The notes: generated by a model from the sequence alone, not told the origin. A stretch of DNA of 35,558 nt from Actinomycetes bacterium (GCA_021791675.1 JAJYWE010000028.1:1-35558); one strand, 5' to 3'. Shown: positions 1-7,960, counted from the first letter of the stretch. Translations and numbers: made by a program.

Positions 1-377
1 TCGTCCACCACCCGGGGCTCGGCGAACGCCGGGAGGTAGTCGCCGACCGGGTCGTCCAGGCCGAAGCGGCCCTCCTCGAACAGGCTGAGCAGCACCGCCG
101 AGACCACTGGCTTGGTCATGGAGTAGATCCGCACGAGCGTGTCGGCGTCGAAGGAGACCCCGCGCTCTCGATCCGCGGCACCGGTTGCGAAGCGACAGAC
201 CACGGTTCCGCGTCGAGAGACCAGCACGGATGCCCCGGCGAGGCGGCCGGCCTGGACCATCGCGGAGAGCGCCCCACCCAGGCGGGCGAGGCGGACCGGG
301 TCGAAGCCCGCCTCCTCGGCCCGTGTTCGGAGCACCCCGTTCCACTCGATCTCGTCTGGTTCCCTCGTCCGGGTCAT
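1..377 (-). CDS. Serine hydrolase, beta-lactamase (class C-like) family, 5' part
   Basis: The first 125 codons of a minus-strand gene that runs off the left edge. It belongs to the beta-lactamase/D,D-carboxypeptidase/esterase superfamily (Pfam Beta-lactamase type). The diagnostic feature is SMTKP near residues 86-90, the S-x-x-K nucleophile and general-base motif, in the family context IYSMTKPVVSAV, followed by the usual FEEGRFGLDDPVGDYLP segment. The Tyr-x-Asn and HxG motifs lie outside the window. No signal peptide is visible, so a cytoplasmic esterase-like role is as likely as a cell-wall role. The substrate cannot be told from sequence. The ATG start has no Shine-Dalgarno but has TACGGT 8 nt upstream (386-391), suggesting a leaderless mRNA. 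It is divergent from the transhydrogenase operon. Confidence 0.85.
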   Translation of the reverse strand, partial: MTRTREPDEIEWNGVLRTRAEEAGFDPVRLARLGGALSAMVQAGRLAGASVLVSRRGTVVCRFATGAADRERGVSFDADTLVRIYSMTKPVVSAVLLSLFEEGRFGLDDPVGDYLPAFAEPRVVD

Positions 378-385
378 CGGGGCCG

Positions 386-391
386 ACCGTA
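386..391 (-). promoter_or_regulatory. Candidate -10 element of the serine hydrolase gene
   Basis: TACGGT on the minus strand, 8 nt before the ATG. There is no ribosome-binding site between it and the start, so the transcript would be leaderless or nearly so. It fits the pattern seen at about a dozen genes in this window. Confidence 0.4.
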
Positions 392-537
392 CCCGGACGA
401 GGGAGGAGCGCTCGTCGGGACCCGCTTGGGTGAAGGGGACCCGCCTCCGGCCACGAGGGATCGGCGCGTGCAGAGGGACGCGAGCTCCTGCCACGGGCGC
501 CTGGGCGCGGCTCGGGGAGCCCGCCAGCCTGCACCAC

Positions 538-543
538 TACACT
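538..543 (+). promoter_or_regulatory. Candidate -10 element of the pnt operon
   Basis: TACACT ends 8 nt before the GTG chosen for the transhydrogenase alpha-1 gene. No purine-rich Shine-Dalgarno lies between it and the start, so leaderless translation is inferred. Confidence 0.45.
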
Positions 544-551
544 CCCCGCCC

Positions 552-1889
552 GTGAAGCTGGTGGTGCTGCGGGAAGCAGCGAGGGGCGAGCGGCGTGTGG
601 CGGTGATCCCCCCGTCGGTCCCGTCGCTCACCGCCGCTGGCGTAGAGGTCGCCGTCGAGACGGGTGCGGGCCGGGGGGCACTCTGGAGCGACCATGCCTA
701 CCTCGAGGCAGGAGCCACGGTCGCGCCAGCCGGGGAGCTCCTGCGCGACGCCGATGTCGTCACGTCGATCCGCCTGCCGAGCCCTGCGCTGCTCGGTGAG
801 CTGCGCCCCGGTGCGACCTACGTCGGGCTCTGGTCACCAGGCGCGGAGCCCGAGGCGATCCGGGCGTTGCTCGCCGTGGGCGCGAGCAGCTTCAGCCTGG
901 AGCTCCTCCCTCGCATCACGCGGGCCCAGTCGATGGACGTCCTCTCGTCCCAGGCAACCGTCGCGGGCTATCACGGGGCGCTCCTCGCCGCGGCTCGTCT
1001 CGGACGCTTCTTCCCGATGCTGATGACCGCAGCGGGGACGATCCCGCCCGCCAAGGTCTTCGTGCTCGGCGCCGGGGTGGCCGGCCTCCAGGCCATCGCC
1101 ACGGCGCGACGGCTCGGTGCCGTGGTGACGGGGCACGACGTCCGCGCTGCGGCGGGCGGCGAGGTCGAGAGCCTCGGCGCCCGGTTCGTCGGCCTCCCGG
1201 CGGCAGACCTCGCCGAGGGCGAGGGGGGCTACGCCGCCGCACAACCCGAGGAGCAACTGCGCCGCCAGCGGGAGGCGATCGCCGACAGCGTGGCCGGCTC
1301 CGACGCCGTGATCACGACCGCGGCGATCCCCGGCCGCCGGGCCCCGGTGGTCCTCACGGAGGGCATGCTCGCTCGGCTCGCGCCGGGGTCGTTGGTCGTC
1401 GACCTCGCGGCGGACTCCGGCGGCAACACCGAGTTGACGAAGCCGGGCGAGGAGGTCCATGTGGGAGGTGCGACGGTGCTCGGGGTGACGAATCCGCCCG
1501 GCTCGATGCCGGTCCACGCGAGCCAGCTGTACTCGCGGAACGTCACCACCTTCCTCGTCTCCCTCGTCCGCGGGGGCGCGCTCGTCGAGGAGCTCGAGGA
1601 CGAGATCCTCGAGTCGACCTGCGTGACCTGGAAGGGACAGCTCCGCCAGCAGCGCTTTGCACCGACTGCAGGGGGAGAGGGAAGCCGGGGCGGCGCAGGA
1701 GGGAGCACGCAGGGCCCGACGGCCGCCGGTGGGGCGCACGCAGGCGCGGTCAGCGCAACCCGGCCGGAGGCCGCCCACGGGACCGAGCCGGAGGCCGCCC
1801 ACGGGACCGAGCCAGGCGCCGTCCGCGGGACCGAGCCAGGCGCCACTGGCGGGACTGGCCCGGGTGCACTCGACGGGAGTGATCGATGA
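552..1889 (+). CDS. pntAA: NAD(P) transhydrogenase, NAD(H)-binding subunit alpha-1
   Basis: The soluble dI subunit of proton-translocating transhydrogenase, which passes hydride between NAD(H) and NADP(H) at the membrane driven by the proton gradient. About 445 residues. It starts with the family N-terminus VVLREAARGERRVAVIP, carries RITRAQSMDVLSSQA at about 121-135, and the Rossmann motif GAGVAGLQAIATARRLGA at 173-190. This is the AlaDH/PNT family. The split into alpha-1, alpha-2 and beta is the three-gene form known from Rhodospirillum and many actinobacteria. GTG at 552 is chosen because homology begins there and TACACT lies 8 nt upstream; an upstream extension has no family similarity. 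The C-terminus is odd: after about residue 370 it becomes a Gly/Ala/Pro/Thr-rich tail ending in five 8-residue repeats. The stop overlaps the next start by 4 nt (ATGA). Confidence 0.95.
   Translation: MKLVVLREAARGERRVAVIPPSVPSLTAAGVEVAVETGAGRGALWSDHAYLEAGATVAPAGELLRDADVVTSIRLPSPALLGELRPGATYVGLWSPGAEPEAIRALLAVGASSFSLELLPRITRAQSMDVLSSQATVAGYHGALLAAARLGRFFPMLMTAAGTIPPAKVFVLGAGVAGLQAIATARRLGAVVTGHDVRAAAGGEVESLGARFVGLPAADLAEGEGGYAAAQPEEQLRRQREAIADSVAGSDAVITTAAIPGRRAPVVLTEGMLARLAPGSLVVDLAADSGGNTELTKPGEEVHVGGATVLGVTNPPGSMPVHASQLYSRNVTTFLVSLVRGGALVEELEDEILESTCVTWKGQLRQQRFAPTAGGEGSRGGAGGSTQGPTAAGGAHAGAVSATRPEAAHGTEPEAAHGTEPGAVRGTEPGATGGTGPGALDGSDR
1767..1886 (+). repeat. Five 24-bp tandem repeats coding the PntAA tail
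   Basis: Five in-frame 24-bp units code for EAAHGTEP, EAAHGTEP, GAVRGTEP, GATGGTGP and GALDGSDR. The first two are identical in protein, and later copies are progressively diverged. The array ends at the stop codon, so copy number can change without breaking the frame. It most likely codes a disordered tail. Confidence 0.9.
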
Positions 1890-2221
1890 GCGGGCTCGCC
1901 CTCGCCAGCATCTTCATCCTCGCCGTGTTCGTCGGCTTCGAGGTCATCTCGAAGGTCCCGAGCATCCTCCACACCCCGCTCATGTCGGGCTCCAACGCCA
2001 TCCACGGCGTCATCCTGGTCGGGGCGATCGCCGTGCTCTCCACCTCGCACGGCCCACTCCAGGACGCCCTCGGTTTCCTGGCGGTCTTCCTCGCCACGAT
2101 CAACGTCGTCGGTGGCTTCGTCGTCACCGATCGCATGCTCGAGATGTTCAAGGGCCGTGGGACGAGTTCCCGTCCCGGTGGCCGGCCGCCGTCGAGACCG
2201 AGCGCGGGCCGGCCGAGGTGA
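1886..2221 (+). CDS. pntAB: NAD(P) transhydrogenase, membrane subunit alpha-2
   Basis: Small membrane subunit of the proton channel domain dII, 111 residues. The segments FILAVFVGFEVISKVP, LMSGSNAIHGVILVGAIAVL and LGFLAVFLATINVVGGFVVTD followed by RMLEMFKG are the conserved pattern of PntA alpha-2 proteins, including the SNAIHG motif in the transmembrane helices. A hydrophilic tail rich in Arg, Pro and Gly follows. It acts with the upstream NAD-binding subunit and the downstream beta subunit. The start overlaps the preceding stop (ATGA) and its own stop overlaps the next start (GTGA), so translation of the three is probably coupled. Confidence 0.95.
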   Translation: MSGLALASIFILAVFVGFEVISKVPSILHTPLMSGSNAIHGVILVGAIAVLSTSHGPLQDALGFLAVFLATINVVGGFVVTDRMLEMFKGRGTSSRPGGRPPSRPSAGRPR

Positions 2222-3600
2222 GCCATCCCGAGCTCGTCGGCGCGATCGACATCGTCGCGTTCGTCTGCTTCATCCTCGCCCTGAAAGGGCTCTCCTCCCC
2301 GCCGCTCGCGCGCCGCGGCAACCTCGTCGGCGCAGCGGGGATGCTGCTCGCCGTCGCGTTCGCGCTGGCGTTCACCCCGCTGCACCACCTGCTCCTGCTC
2401 GTCGTGGCGCTCGTGCTCGGTGTCGCCGTGGGGGTGCCGGCGGCACGCCTGGTCAAGATGACGGCGATGCCGCAGATGGTGGCGGCCTTCAACGGCGTCG
2501 GCGGCGGCGCTGCAGCGCTCGTGGCACTCGCGACCTTCGCGCAGCGCGGGGGGCTCACCTCCGACGGCGAGCGTGTGGCGATCCTGGTCGACGTCGTCAT
2601 CGGCTCGATCTCGCTGACGGGCTCCGCCATCGCCTTCGCGAAGCTCCAGGAACTGATGACCGGCCGGCCGATCGTCTACCCGGCGCAGCAGCGGGTGAAC
2701 GGGGCGATCGCCATCGTGATCGTGGCGTTCGCCGTTGCGCTCCTCGCCGGCGTCGGGGGGCTGGCCCTCGTCCTCGTGCTGGTCTCGTCGCTCGCGCTCG
2801 GCGTGGCGTTCGTGCTCCCGATCGGCGGGGCCGACGCCCCGGTGGTGATCTCCCTGCTCAACGCCTTCACGGGACTCTCCGTCGCCGCCTCCGGCTTCGT
2901 GCTCAACGACACGGTCCTCATCGTCGGCGGAACCCTCGTCGGGGCGTCCGGCGCCCTCCTCACGCGCATGATGAGCCAGGCCATGGGGCGCTCCCTCACG
3001 AACATCCTCTTCGGCGCCTTCGGTGCCGTGGTGACCGCCACTGGCACGGCTGGCGATGGGAGCGACCGCAGTGTGCGGTCGAGCACCCCCGAGGACGTGG
3101 GCACGATGCTCGCCTACGCAGACCGGGTGATGGTGGTGCCCGGCTACGGGCTCGCCGTGGCACAGGCGCAGCACACGCTCCGCGAGCTGGTTTCGCTGCT
3201 CGAGGCCAGAGGGGTCACCGTGACCTATGCGATCCACCCGGTTGCCGGGCGGATGCCCGGGCACATGAACGTCCTCCTCGCGGAGGCCGACGTGCCCTAC
3301 GAGCAACTGGAGGAGATGGACGTCGCGAACGGGGAGCTGGCGAGGACGGATGTCGCGCTCGTCGTGGGCGCGAACGACGTCGTCAACCCCGCTGCTCGGG
3401 ACTCGCCCGGCAGCCCGATCTACGGCATGCCGATCATCGAGGTCGACCAGGCGAAGTCGGTCGTGTTCCTCAAGCGCTCGATGCGTCCCGGCTTCGCCGG
3501 CATCGACAACGAACTGCTCTTCGACCCGAAGACGGTTCTCCTCTTCGGCGACGCGAAGGACTCCCTCGCCAAGCTGGTGGCCGTGGTCAAGGCCGTATGA
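2218..3600 (+). CDS. pntB: NAD(P) transhydrogenase subunit beta
   Basis: The NADP(H)-binding subunit: membrane domain (rest of dII) plus soluble dIII. About 460 residues, the same as Escherichia coli PntB (about 462). The membrane half includes MPQMVAAFNGVGGGAAALVA, the conserved loop and helix of the proton pathway. The C-terminal half contains VMVVPGYGLAVAQAQH, the GYG..A..Q NADP-binding signature, then HPVAGRMPGHMNVLLAEADVPY and VGANDVVNPAA. It ends with FDPKTVLLFGDAK, a family hallmark. GTG at 2218 is chosen because it gives the expected length and overlaps the upstream stop as GTGA. With pntAA and pntAB it would supply NADPH from NADH. The stop overlaps the next gene by 4 nt. Confidence 0.96.
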   Translation: MSHPELVGAIDIVAFVCFILALKGLSSPPLARRGNLVGAAGMLLAVAFALAFTPLHHLLLLVVALVLGVAVGVPAARLVKMTAMPQMVAAFNGVGGGAAALVALATFAQRGGLTSDGERVAILVDVVIGSISLTGSAIAFAKLQELMTGRPIVYPAQQRVNGAIAIVIVAFAVALLAGVGGLALVLVLVSSLALGVAFVLPIGGADAPVVISLLNAFTGLSVAASGFVLNDTVLIVGGTLVGASGALLTRMMSQAMGRSLTNILFGAFGAVVTATGTAGDGSDRSVRSSTPEDVGTMLAYADRVMVVPGYGLAVAQAQHTLRELVSLLEARGVTVTYAIHPVAGRMPGHMNVLLAEADVPYEQLEEMDVANGELARTDVALVVGANDVVNPAARDSPGSPIYGMPIIEVDQAKSVVFLKRSMRPGFAGIDNELLFDPKTVLLFGDAKDSLAKLVAVVKAV

Positions 3601-4475
3601 CCGAGGAGCCTGCCCCGGCTGTGAGCGGTGTCGCTGGGCTGGTCTGGGTCGGCGACGGGCTCCTCGAGGCGGAGCGAGCAGCGGTTTCGGTGTTCGACCA
3701 CGGCCTGGTAACTGGGGACGGCGTCTTCGAGACGATCGAGCTCCGCGAGGGTCGCCCCTTCGCCCTCCGGCGCCATCTCGCTCGCCTGAATCGCTCGGCA
3801 GCCGGGCTCGGGCTGGTCGCGCCGGCTCCCGGGCTCGTCGAGGCCGCCGTGGAGGCAGTGGCGGCCGCTGCGGTCCACCGGTCGGGAATCCTCCGCATCA
3901 CCTGGACGGCTGGCCCCGGGCCGCTCGGATCGGTGCGCGGTGCCGGCCCCCCGCTGCTGGTCGTCGCGAACGGACCTGCTCCGTCCTGGTCCAACGGGCG
4001 AGGTACGCCGCCAGGGGAGGCCGTCGCCATCGTCCCGTGGCGTCGCAACGAGCGGGGCGCGCTCACCGGGCTCAAGACCACCTCCTATGCCGAGAACGTC
4101 CGCGCACTCGCCGAGGCGCGCCGGCGCGGCGCGTCGGAGGCGATCTTCGCCAACACGGCCGGCGAGCTCTGCGAGGGGACGGGGGCGAACGTCTTCGTCG
4201 TCTGGGAGGGCCGCCTCTGCACGCCTGCGCTCGAGTGCGGCTGCCTCGCCGGGGTGACGCGCGAGCTCGTGCTCGAGGTGATCGAGGCGAGCGAAGAGCA
4301 TCTCCCCCTCGTGGCGCTCACCGAAGCGAGCGAAGCGTTCCTCACCTCCACCACGCGCGGTGTGCGCCCGATCGCTGCGGTCGACGGCACGGCACTCCCG
4401 TCCGTCCCGGGTCCGCTCACGACGGCAGCCCGCGCGGCCTATCTCGCGTGCACCGAGGGAAACGACGACCCGTAG
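3597..4475 (+). CDS. pabC: Aminotransferase class IV: aminodeoxychorismate lyase-like
   Basis: A PLP enzyme of fold type IV, 292 residues. It carries VSVFDHGLVTGDGVFETIEL near residues 30-50 and the PLP-lysine region TGLKTTSYAENV with Lys at about 160. NTAGELCEGTGANVF near 187-200 holds the Glu that contacts the pyridinium nitrogen, and LCTPALECGCLAGVTRELVLE follows. This pattern covers 4-amino-4-deoxychorismate lyase (PabC, folate pathway), branched-chain aminotransferases and D-amino-acid aminotransferases. PabC is my first choice because of the length and the FDHGLVTGDGVFET form, but sequence alone does not settle the substrate. The ATG overlaps the pntB stop (ATGA), so it is translated with the transhydrogenase operon. 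A functional link might be NADPH use in folate synthesis, which is speculative. Confidence 0.8.
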   Translation: MTEEPAPAVSGVAGLVWVGDGLLEAERAAVSVFDHGLVTGDGVFETIELREGRPFALRRHLARLNRSAAGLGLVAPAPGLVEAAVEAVAAAAVHRSGILRITWTAGPGPLGSVRGAGPPLLVVANGPAPSWSNGRGTPPGEAVAIVPWRRNERGALTGLKTTSYAENVRALAEARRRGASEAIFANTAGELCEGTGANVFVVWEGRLCTPALECGCLAGVTRELVLEVIEASEEHLPLVALTEASEAFLTSTTRGVRPIAAVDGTALPSVPGPLTTAARAAYLACTEGNDDP

Positions 4476-4485
4476 GGGCCGAGCG

Positions 4486-4529
4486 GGCGTCGGTACGCAC
4501 GGGCTCGTCGGTGAGGCGCGACCGACGCC
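4486..4529. terminator. Inverted repeat between convergent genes
   Basis: A perfect 9-bp inverted repeat (GGCGTCGGT at 4486-4494, ACCGACGCC at 4521-4529) with a 26-nt loop sits just past the stop of the pabC-like gene and before the 3' end of the convergent MFS gene. There is no T-run. It may act as a two-way terminator or RNA 3'-end hairpin; the function is inferred from position only. Confidence 0.35.
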
Positions 4530-4616
4530 GGACCGGACCGGGAGGACCCGGCGAGAGAGCGGCTGGGAGCCCAATGGCGGCCCCACTTGCCCGAGCCGGC
4601 GAAGTCGACCCCTGCC

Positions 4617-6131
4617 CTACGGGCGCGCGGCTCTCGGAGCTCCTGGCGACTGCGGTGCCGGCGCACCCGGGACACCCGCCGCCATCCGGACACCGACGAT
4701 GTCCGTGCTGGCTCCGGTCGGGCCCGGGGCGGAGGCGACCGGGCGTACGACTCCCGGCCCGTCGGGCTCCGCCGCTGCACGGGCGCGCGCCCAGGCCGGA
4801 GCTCGCGCGGCGCTTCCCGTCCCGCGACGGCCTTCCCGCTCCTCGCCCGGCGCCGCGTGGCGGAAGAACCACCAGAAGGTGACCGTGTTTGCGAGCTGGA
4901 GCAGGCTTGCGATCTCGAAGGGGAGGGAGAGGCTCACCTCGTCGAAGAGGTAGCCCGCGGCAACGGGGCTCCCCGCCATGGCCACCTGGCTCGGGAGGTT
5001 CGAGAGCGCGGTCACCGACGCCCGCTCGTCCGGATCGGCCATGGCGAGCACGTAGGACTGGCGGAGCGGGAGCCCGATCCGCTGCACCACCATGCGGACC
5101 AGGTAGAGCCCACCAGCGAGCAGGAAGCTCGGGGCGAGCACCATCGGCACGAGGAGGAGAGCCTGCGCGGTCCGCACCGCCACGACGGTCCGCACGAGCC
5201 CGAAACGCTCCGCCAGCCCTGCAGCCGAGAGCGTGGACACCAGGGTGGCCGCGTTGATCACGGCGTAGAGGACGCCGATCTCGGCGGCGGATGCGCCGTA
5301 GCGCAGGTAGAACCAGTAGGTGACGAACGGACCGAACATGCCGACGGCGAGGCCGTTGAAGGAGTTCGTGACCCAGAGCCGCCAGAGCAAGGGGAACGAG
5401 CGGTGCGGGAGGCGGGGCCGGCGAGGCGCACCCGTTCGGGCGGGGGGCCGCCGGGGCTCGCGGATGGCGAGCGCCACGAGACCCGCAACCAGCGAGAGGG
5501 CAGCGGTGGCGAGGAAGGCCGGCCGGTAGGTGGCGAGGGCGGCTCGTGCGAGCGGGTGCCCACCTCCCGCAAGCGTCGCGAGGAGTCCACCGGCGAGCGC
5601 GCCGAGGGACGAGCCGAAGGCCAGCCGGCCGAAGGCACGGCTGCGCGTCGTCGGCGACGCGAGATCGGTCACCAGCGCGCTCTCTGCCGGCTGGTACGGC
5701 CCGACGGCGCCGGCACCCGCGCCTGCCCCCCGGCCGAAACTGCCGATGGCCGCGGCGACGAAGAGGATCCCGACCGAGGAGGAGAAGGCGAATGCGACAC
5801 CCGCGAGCGCACTCGCGAGGGGGAGCAGGACGAGGAAGGGCTTGCGCCCGAGCCGATCCGAGGCCAACCCGATGACGGCCGAGAGCACGGCAGAGGTGGC
5901 TGCGACCGCCACCATGAGCACGCCGAGACGGAGCGCGTCGAAGCCGATGGCGGCCAGGTAGAGCGGGGTGATGACCCCGGCAAGTGCGCGGCTCGCGCTC
6001 ATCGCGACGCGAGCCCACCAGATGATCGAGATCTCCCGACCCATCCAGGCCGGCCGAACTGCGGCTGCGACACGGCTACGCCGCGCCTCGGCGCCGCCGT
6101 CTCCTCCGACTCCGTCCGCCGGCTCGCCCAC
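4617..6131 (-). CDS. MFS transporter (drug/metabolite exporter type)
   Basis: Integral membrane protein of the major facilitator superfamily, 504 residues. It has about 12 hydrophobic segments in two halves and the loop motif GLASDRLGRKPFLVL after the second helix (motif A, G-x-x-x-D-R-x-G-R-K). A variant of the loop recurs in the second half (AAGLAERFGLVRTVVAV). A central Arg/Pro-rich loop (PRRPPARTGAPRRPR) separates the halves, and a long Ala/Pro/Gly tail closes the protein. The substrate is unknown. The GTG start follows a GAGGAGGA purine run at good distance. Upstream, 6202-6228 holds a dyad that could bind a repressor. It converges with the pabC-like gene. Confidence 0.85.
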   Translation of the reverse strand: MGEPADGVGGDGGAEARRSRVAAAVRPAWMGREISIIWWARVAMSASRALAGVITPLYLAAIGFDALRLGVLMVAVAATSAVLSAVIGLASDRLGRKPFLVLLPLASALAGVAFAFSSSVGILFVAAAIGSFGRGAGAGAGAVGPYQPAESALVTDLASPTTRSRAFGRLAFGSSLGALAGGLLATLAGGGHPLARAALATYRPAFLATAALSLVAGLVALAIREPRRPPARTGAPRRPRLPHRSFPLLWRLWVTNSFNGLAVGMFGPFVTYWFYLRYGASAAEIGVLYAVINAATLVSTLSAAGLAERFGLVRTVVAVRTAQALLLVPMVLAPSFLLAGGLYLVRMVVQRIGLPLRQSYVLAMADPDERASVTALSNLPSQVAMAGSPVAAGYLFDEVSLSLPFEIASLLQLANTVTFWWFFRHAAPGEEREGRRGTGSAARAPAWARARAAAEPDGPGVVRPVASAPGPTGASTDIVGVRMAAGVPGAPAPQSPGAPRAARP

Positions 6132-6451
6132 GCTCCTCCTCGAGGCTCCTCCGCCCCCGGCATCACCCAGCGCCGTCGACTCGGCGGCGCTGCCCCCGGC
6201 CGAAAGACCGTTAGCAATGCTAGCTTTCTCTCGCCGCTCGCACGCACGGATTCGCGGAGGCTCCTCCGCTGCTTCGGGGAACGTGGAGCAGGACGACGAG
6301 TGCCCCTGCCATCCCGAGGGGGGCCCGGCTCGACCCCGGCTCGACCCAGCACGGTGCCGGCGCCGGATGGACGCGGCACGGCGCGACGCCCGCCCGCCCG
6401 AGACGAGCCCCAGACCGAGCCCGCCCCGGACGGAGTCAGCCCGAGACGGAG
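6132..6451. other. 320-bp intergenic region upstream of the MFS gene
   Basis: No convincing gene: the open frames here have the Arg/Pro/Gly composition of antisense shadow. It contains the dyad at 6212-6222 and, beside the kinase-like gene stop, a 14-bp direct repeat (GACGGAGTCAGCCC at 6429-6442 and 6445-6458, 16-bp period) whose second copy runs over that stop codon. Confidence 0.5.
6202..6228 (-). promoter_or_regulatory. Candidate operator/promoter of the MFS gene
   Basis: TAGC-AAT-GCTA is a perfect dyad at 6212-6222, embedded between GAAAG (6202-6206) and CTTTC (6224-6228). It lies about 80 bp upstream of the MFS start in an unusually AT-rich patch. Dyads of this kind upstream of MFS exporters are often TetR or MarR operators. 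No regulator gene lies next to it, so the role is inferred. Confidence 0.35.
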
Positions 6452-7138
6452 TCAGCCCCCCTTCGGCTCGGCCCTCCCGGGCTCCGCGGCCTGCGGGGCC
6501 GCCGATGGCAGGTCGGCGAGCTCGGCGGCGGCCTGGGAGACGAGCCCGACCACGACCTCGTCGGGGAGGCGCGTGGAGTCCATCACCAGGTGGTAGTGGC
6601 GCGGGCTGGCTGCGTCGGCATGATAGAGCTGGCGCACGTAGAGCGCACGCGCGGCGTCGGCCTTGCGCTGGGCTGCTGCGGCGTCGGCGAGCGAGATCCC
6701 GAGCCTGGAGGCGGCGTAGGCCAGACGCTGCTCGAGCGGCCCGTCCAGGCGGACGTGGAGCGCACCCGGCCAGTCGGCGAGCACGAGGGCCCCCGCACGT
6801 CCCAGGATGACTGCGCCACCGACAGCGAGCTCGCGCAGCACCGCCTCGGTCTGGGCGCAGTAGGCCTCTTCGTCGTCCAGCCCTTCGCCAGGCAGCACCG
6901 GGCTCGAACCGAGCGCGGCGGCCATCGGGGCCCAGCGGGCGAGGAGACGGGCGAGGCCGGTGTCGACGCGGTCGTCGTGTGCCTCGGCGTCGTCGAGGGA
7001 GACCTGGAGGCGCTCGGCCACCGCGACCGGGATGGCGCGGTCGACGAAGGCAACACCGAGGCGAGCGGCAACCGCCGGTCCGACCACGCTCCCACCCGCC
7101 CCATAGGTCGCCGAGATGGTGACAACAGCTCTACCCAC
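6452..7138 (-). CDS. Cytidylate kinase-like family protein
   Basis: About 228 residues. The N-terminus AVVTISATYGAGGSVVGP is a P-loop-like glycine-rich motif typical of the cytidylate-kinase-like family (Pfam PF13189 type), followed by VAARLGVAFVDRAI. VILGRAGALVLADWPGALHVRLDGPLEQR sits in the middle, as in these proteins, and LYHADAASPRHYHLVMDSTR near the C-terminus. Such proteins are P-loop NTPases of mostly unknown substrate; this is not the canonical Cmk of nucleotide metabolism. I chose GTG at 7138: AGGAGG precedes it by 3 nt, and a likely -10 (TAGGAT, 7161-7166) overlaps the upstream alternative ATG at 7162, which would then lie outside the transcript. The ATG remains possible and adds 8 residues. 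Divergent from the HAD phosphatase gene. Confidence 0.78.
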   Translation of the reverse strand: MGRAVVTISATYGAGGSVVGPAVAARLGVAFVDRAIPVAVAERLQVSLDDAEAHDDRVDTGLARLLARWAPMAAALGSSPVLPGEGLDDEEAYCAQTEAVLRELAVGGAVILGRAGALVLADWPGALHVRLDGPLEQRLAYAASRLGISLADAAAAQRKADAARALYVRQLYHADAASPRHYHLVMDSTRLPDEVVVGLVSQAAAELADLPSAAPQAAEPGRAEPKGG

Positions 7139-7160
7139 GGACCTCCTCTCGCTGCTCGGC

Positions 7161-7166
7161 ATCCTA
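7161..7166 (-). promoter_or_regulatory. Candidate -10 of the cytidylate-kinase-like gene
   Basis: TAGGAT on the minus strand, 22 nt before the GTG at 7138, with AGGAGG at 7142-7147 in between. Its overlap with the alternative ATG at 7162 argues for the shorter protein. Confidence 0.35.
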
Positions 7167-7240
7167 GCCCGGCGGGTGCAGCCCCTCCTGGAAGGCGCAC
7201 GGGCCGCCTCGGGCTGGTCGTGACCGTCGGCTCCTCCGGT

Positions 7241-7246
7241 CAAGAT
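7241..7246 (+). promoter_or_regulatory. Candidate -10 of the HAD phosphatase gene
   Basis: CAAGAT lies exactly 6 nt before the GTG at 7253, matching the leaderless nAnnnT-N6-start pattern of this window. Confidence 0.35.
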
Positions 7247-7252
7247 GGAGCC

Positions 7253-7960
7253 GTGCATGCACCCGCTGCCCTCGTCGAGGAGCGCCCACGCCTCGAGGCC
7301 GTCGTGTTCGACATGGACGGTGTCCTGCTCGACTCCGAACCCTTCTGGCAGCAGGCCGAGATCGAGGTCTTCGGGTCGCTCGGGCGCCTGCTCACGGTCG
7401 CGGACTGCCGGGAGACGATGGGCATGCGGATCGACGAGGTCGTCGAGCGCCGCTTCGCCGAACAGCCCTGGCGGGGCATGAGCCAGGAGGCCGTGGCCGA
7501 TGCCGTGGTCTCGCGCGTCATCGAGCTCGTCGAGGAGCGTGGCGAGCCGCTCCCGGGCGTTCGCGAGGTGCTCGGCCTCCTGGAGGCAGCCGGGGTTCGC
7601 CGGGCGCTCGCGTCGTCCTCGTCCTCCCGACTGATCGAGGCGGTCCTCGCAACGCTCGGCCTGGCGAGCGACTTCGAGCTGTACCACTCGGCAGAGGAGG
7701 AGGTCGCAGGGAAGCCCGACCCGGCGGTCTACCGGAGCTGCCTCGGCCGGCTCGGCCTCGCCCCACCTGCCTGCGTCGCCGTCGAGGACTCGCCTGCCGG
7801 GGTCGCGGCTGCCAAGGCGGCCGGGATGCGCTGCATCGCGGTGCCCGACGCGCGCCTCGACCGCCGCCTGGTCGGTGCCGCCGACCTGGTGCTCTCCTCG
7901 CTCCTCGCCCTCGACGCGGACACGTGGTCGCACTTCGCCGCCTCGCGCCTGGTGGCCTAG
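7253..7960 (+). CDS. HAD-superfamily phosphatase (beta-phosphoglucomutase/hexose-phosphatase type)
   Basis: About 235 residues with all four HAD motifs. Motif I is VVFDMDGVLLDSE, with nucleophile Asp20 and Asp22. Motif II is in ALASSSSSRLIEAVLATLGL. The conserved Lys is in EVAGKPDPAVYRSCLGRLGL, and motif IV is VAVEDSPAGVAAAKAAGM. The helical cap between motifs I and II places it in the subfamily of 2-deoxyglucose-6-phosphatase, hexitol phosphatase and beta-phosphoglucomutase. Asp22 followed by Gly-Val and the SSSSS loop fit a phosphatase acting on small sugar phosphates, but the substrate is open. GTG at 7253 is chosen because CAAGAT lies 6 nt upstream; GTG at 7220 is an in-frame alternative with no supporting signal. 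Confidence 0.88.
   Translation: MHAPAALVEERPRLEAVVFDMDGVLLDSEPFWQQAEIEVFGSLGRLLTVADCRETMGMRIDEVVERRFAEQPWRGMSQEAVADAVVSRVIELVEERGEPLPGVREVLGLLEAAGVRRALASSSSSRLIEAVLATLGLASDFELYHSAEEEVAGKPDPAVYRSCLGRLGLAPPACVAVEDSPAGVAAAKAAGMRCIAVPDARLDRRLVGAADLVLSSLLALDADTWSHFAASRLVA

Noticed and set aside
6429-6458. 14-bp direct repeat at the end of the kinase-like gene as a transposon footprint
   Set aside because: The two copies are only 2 bp apart with no element between or beside them; simple duplication is enough.
4587-6596. Long plus-strand open frame opposite the MFS gene
   Set aside because: Arg/Gly/Glu-rich shadow typical of high-GC third-position bias; the opposite strand has clear transporter motifs.
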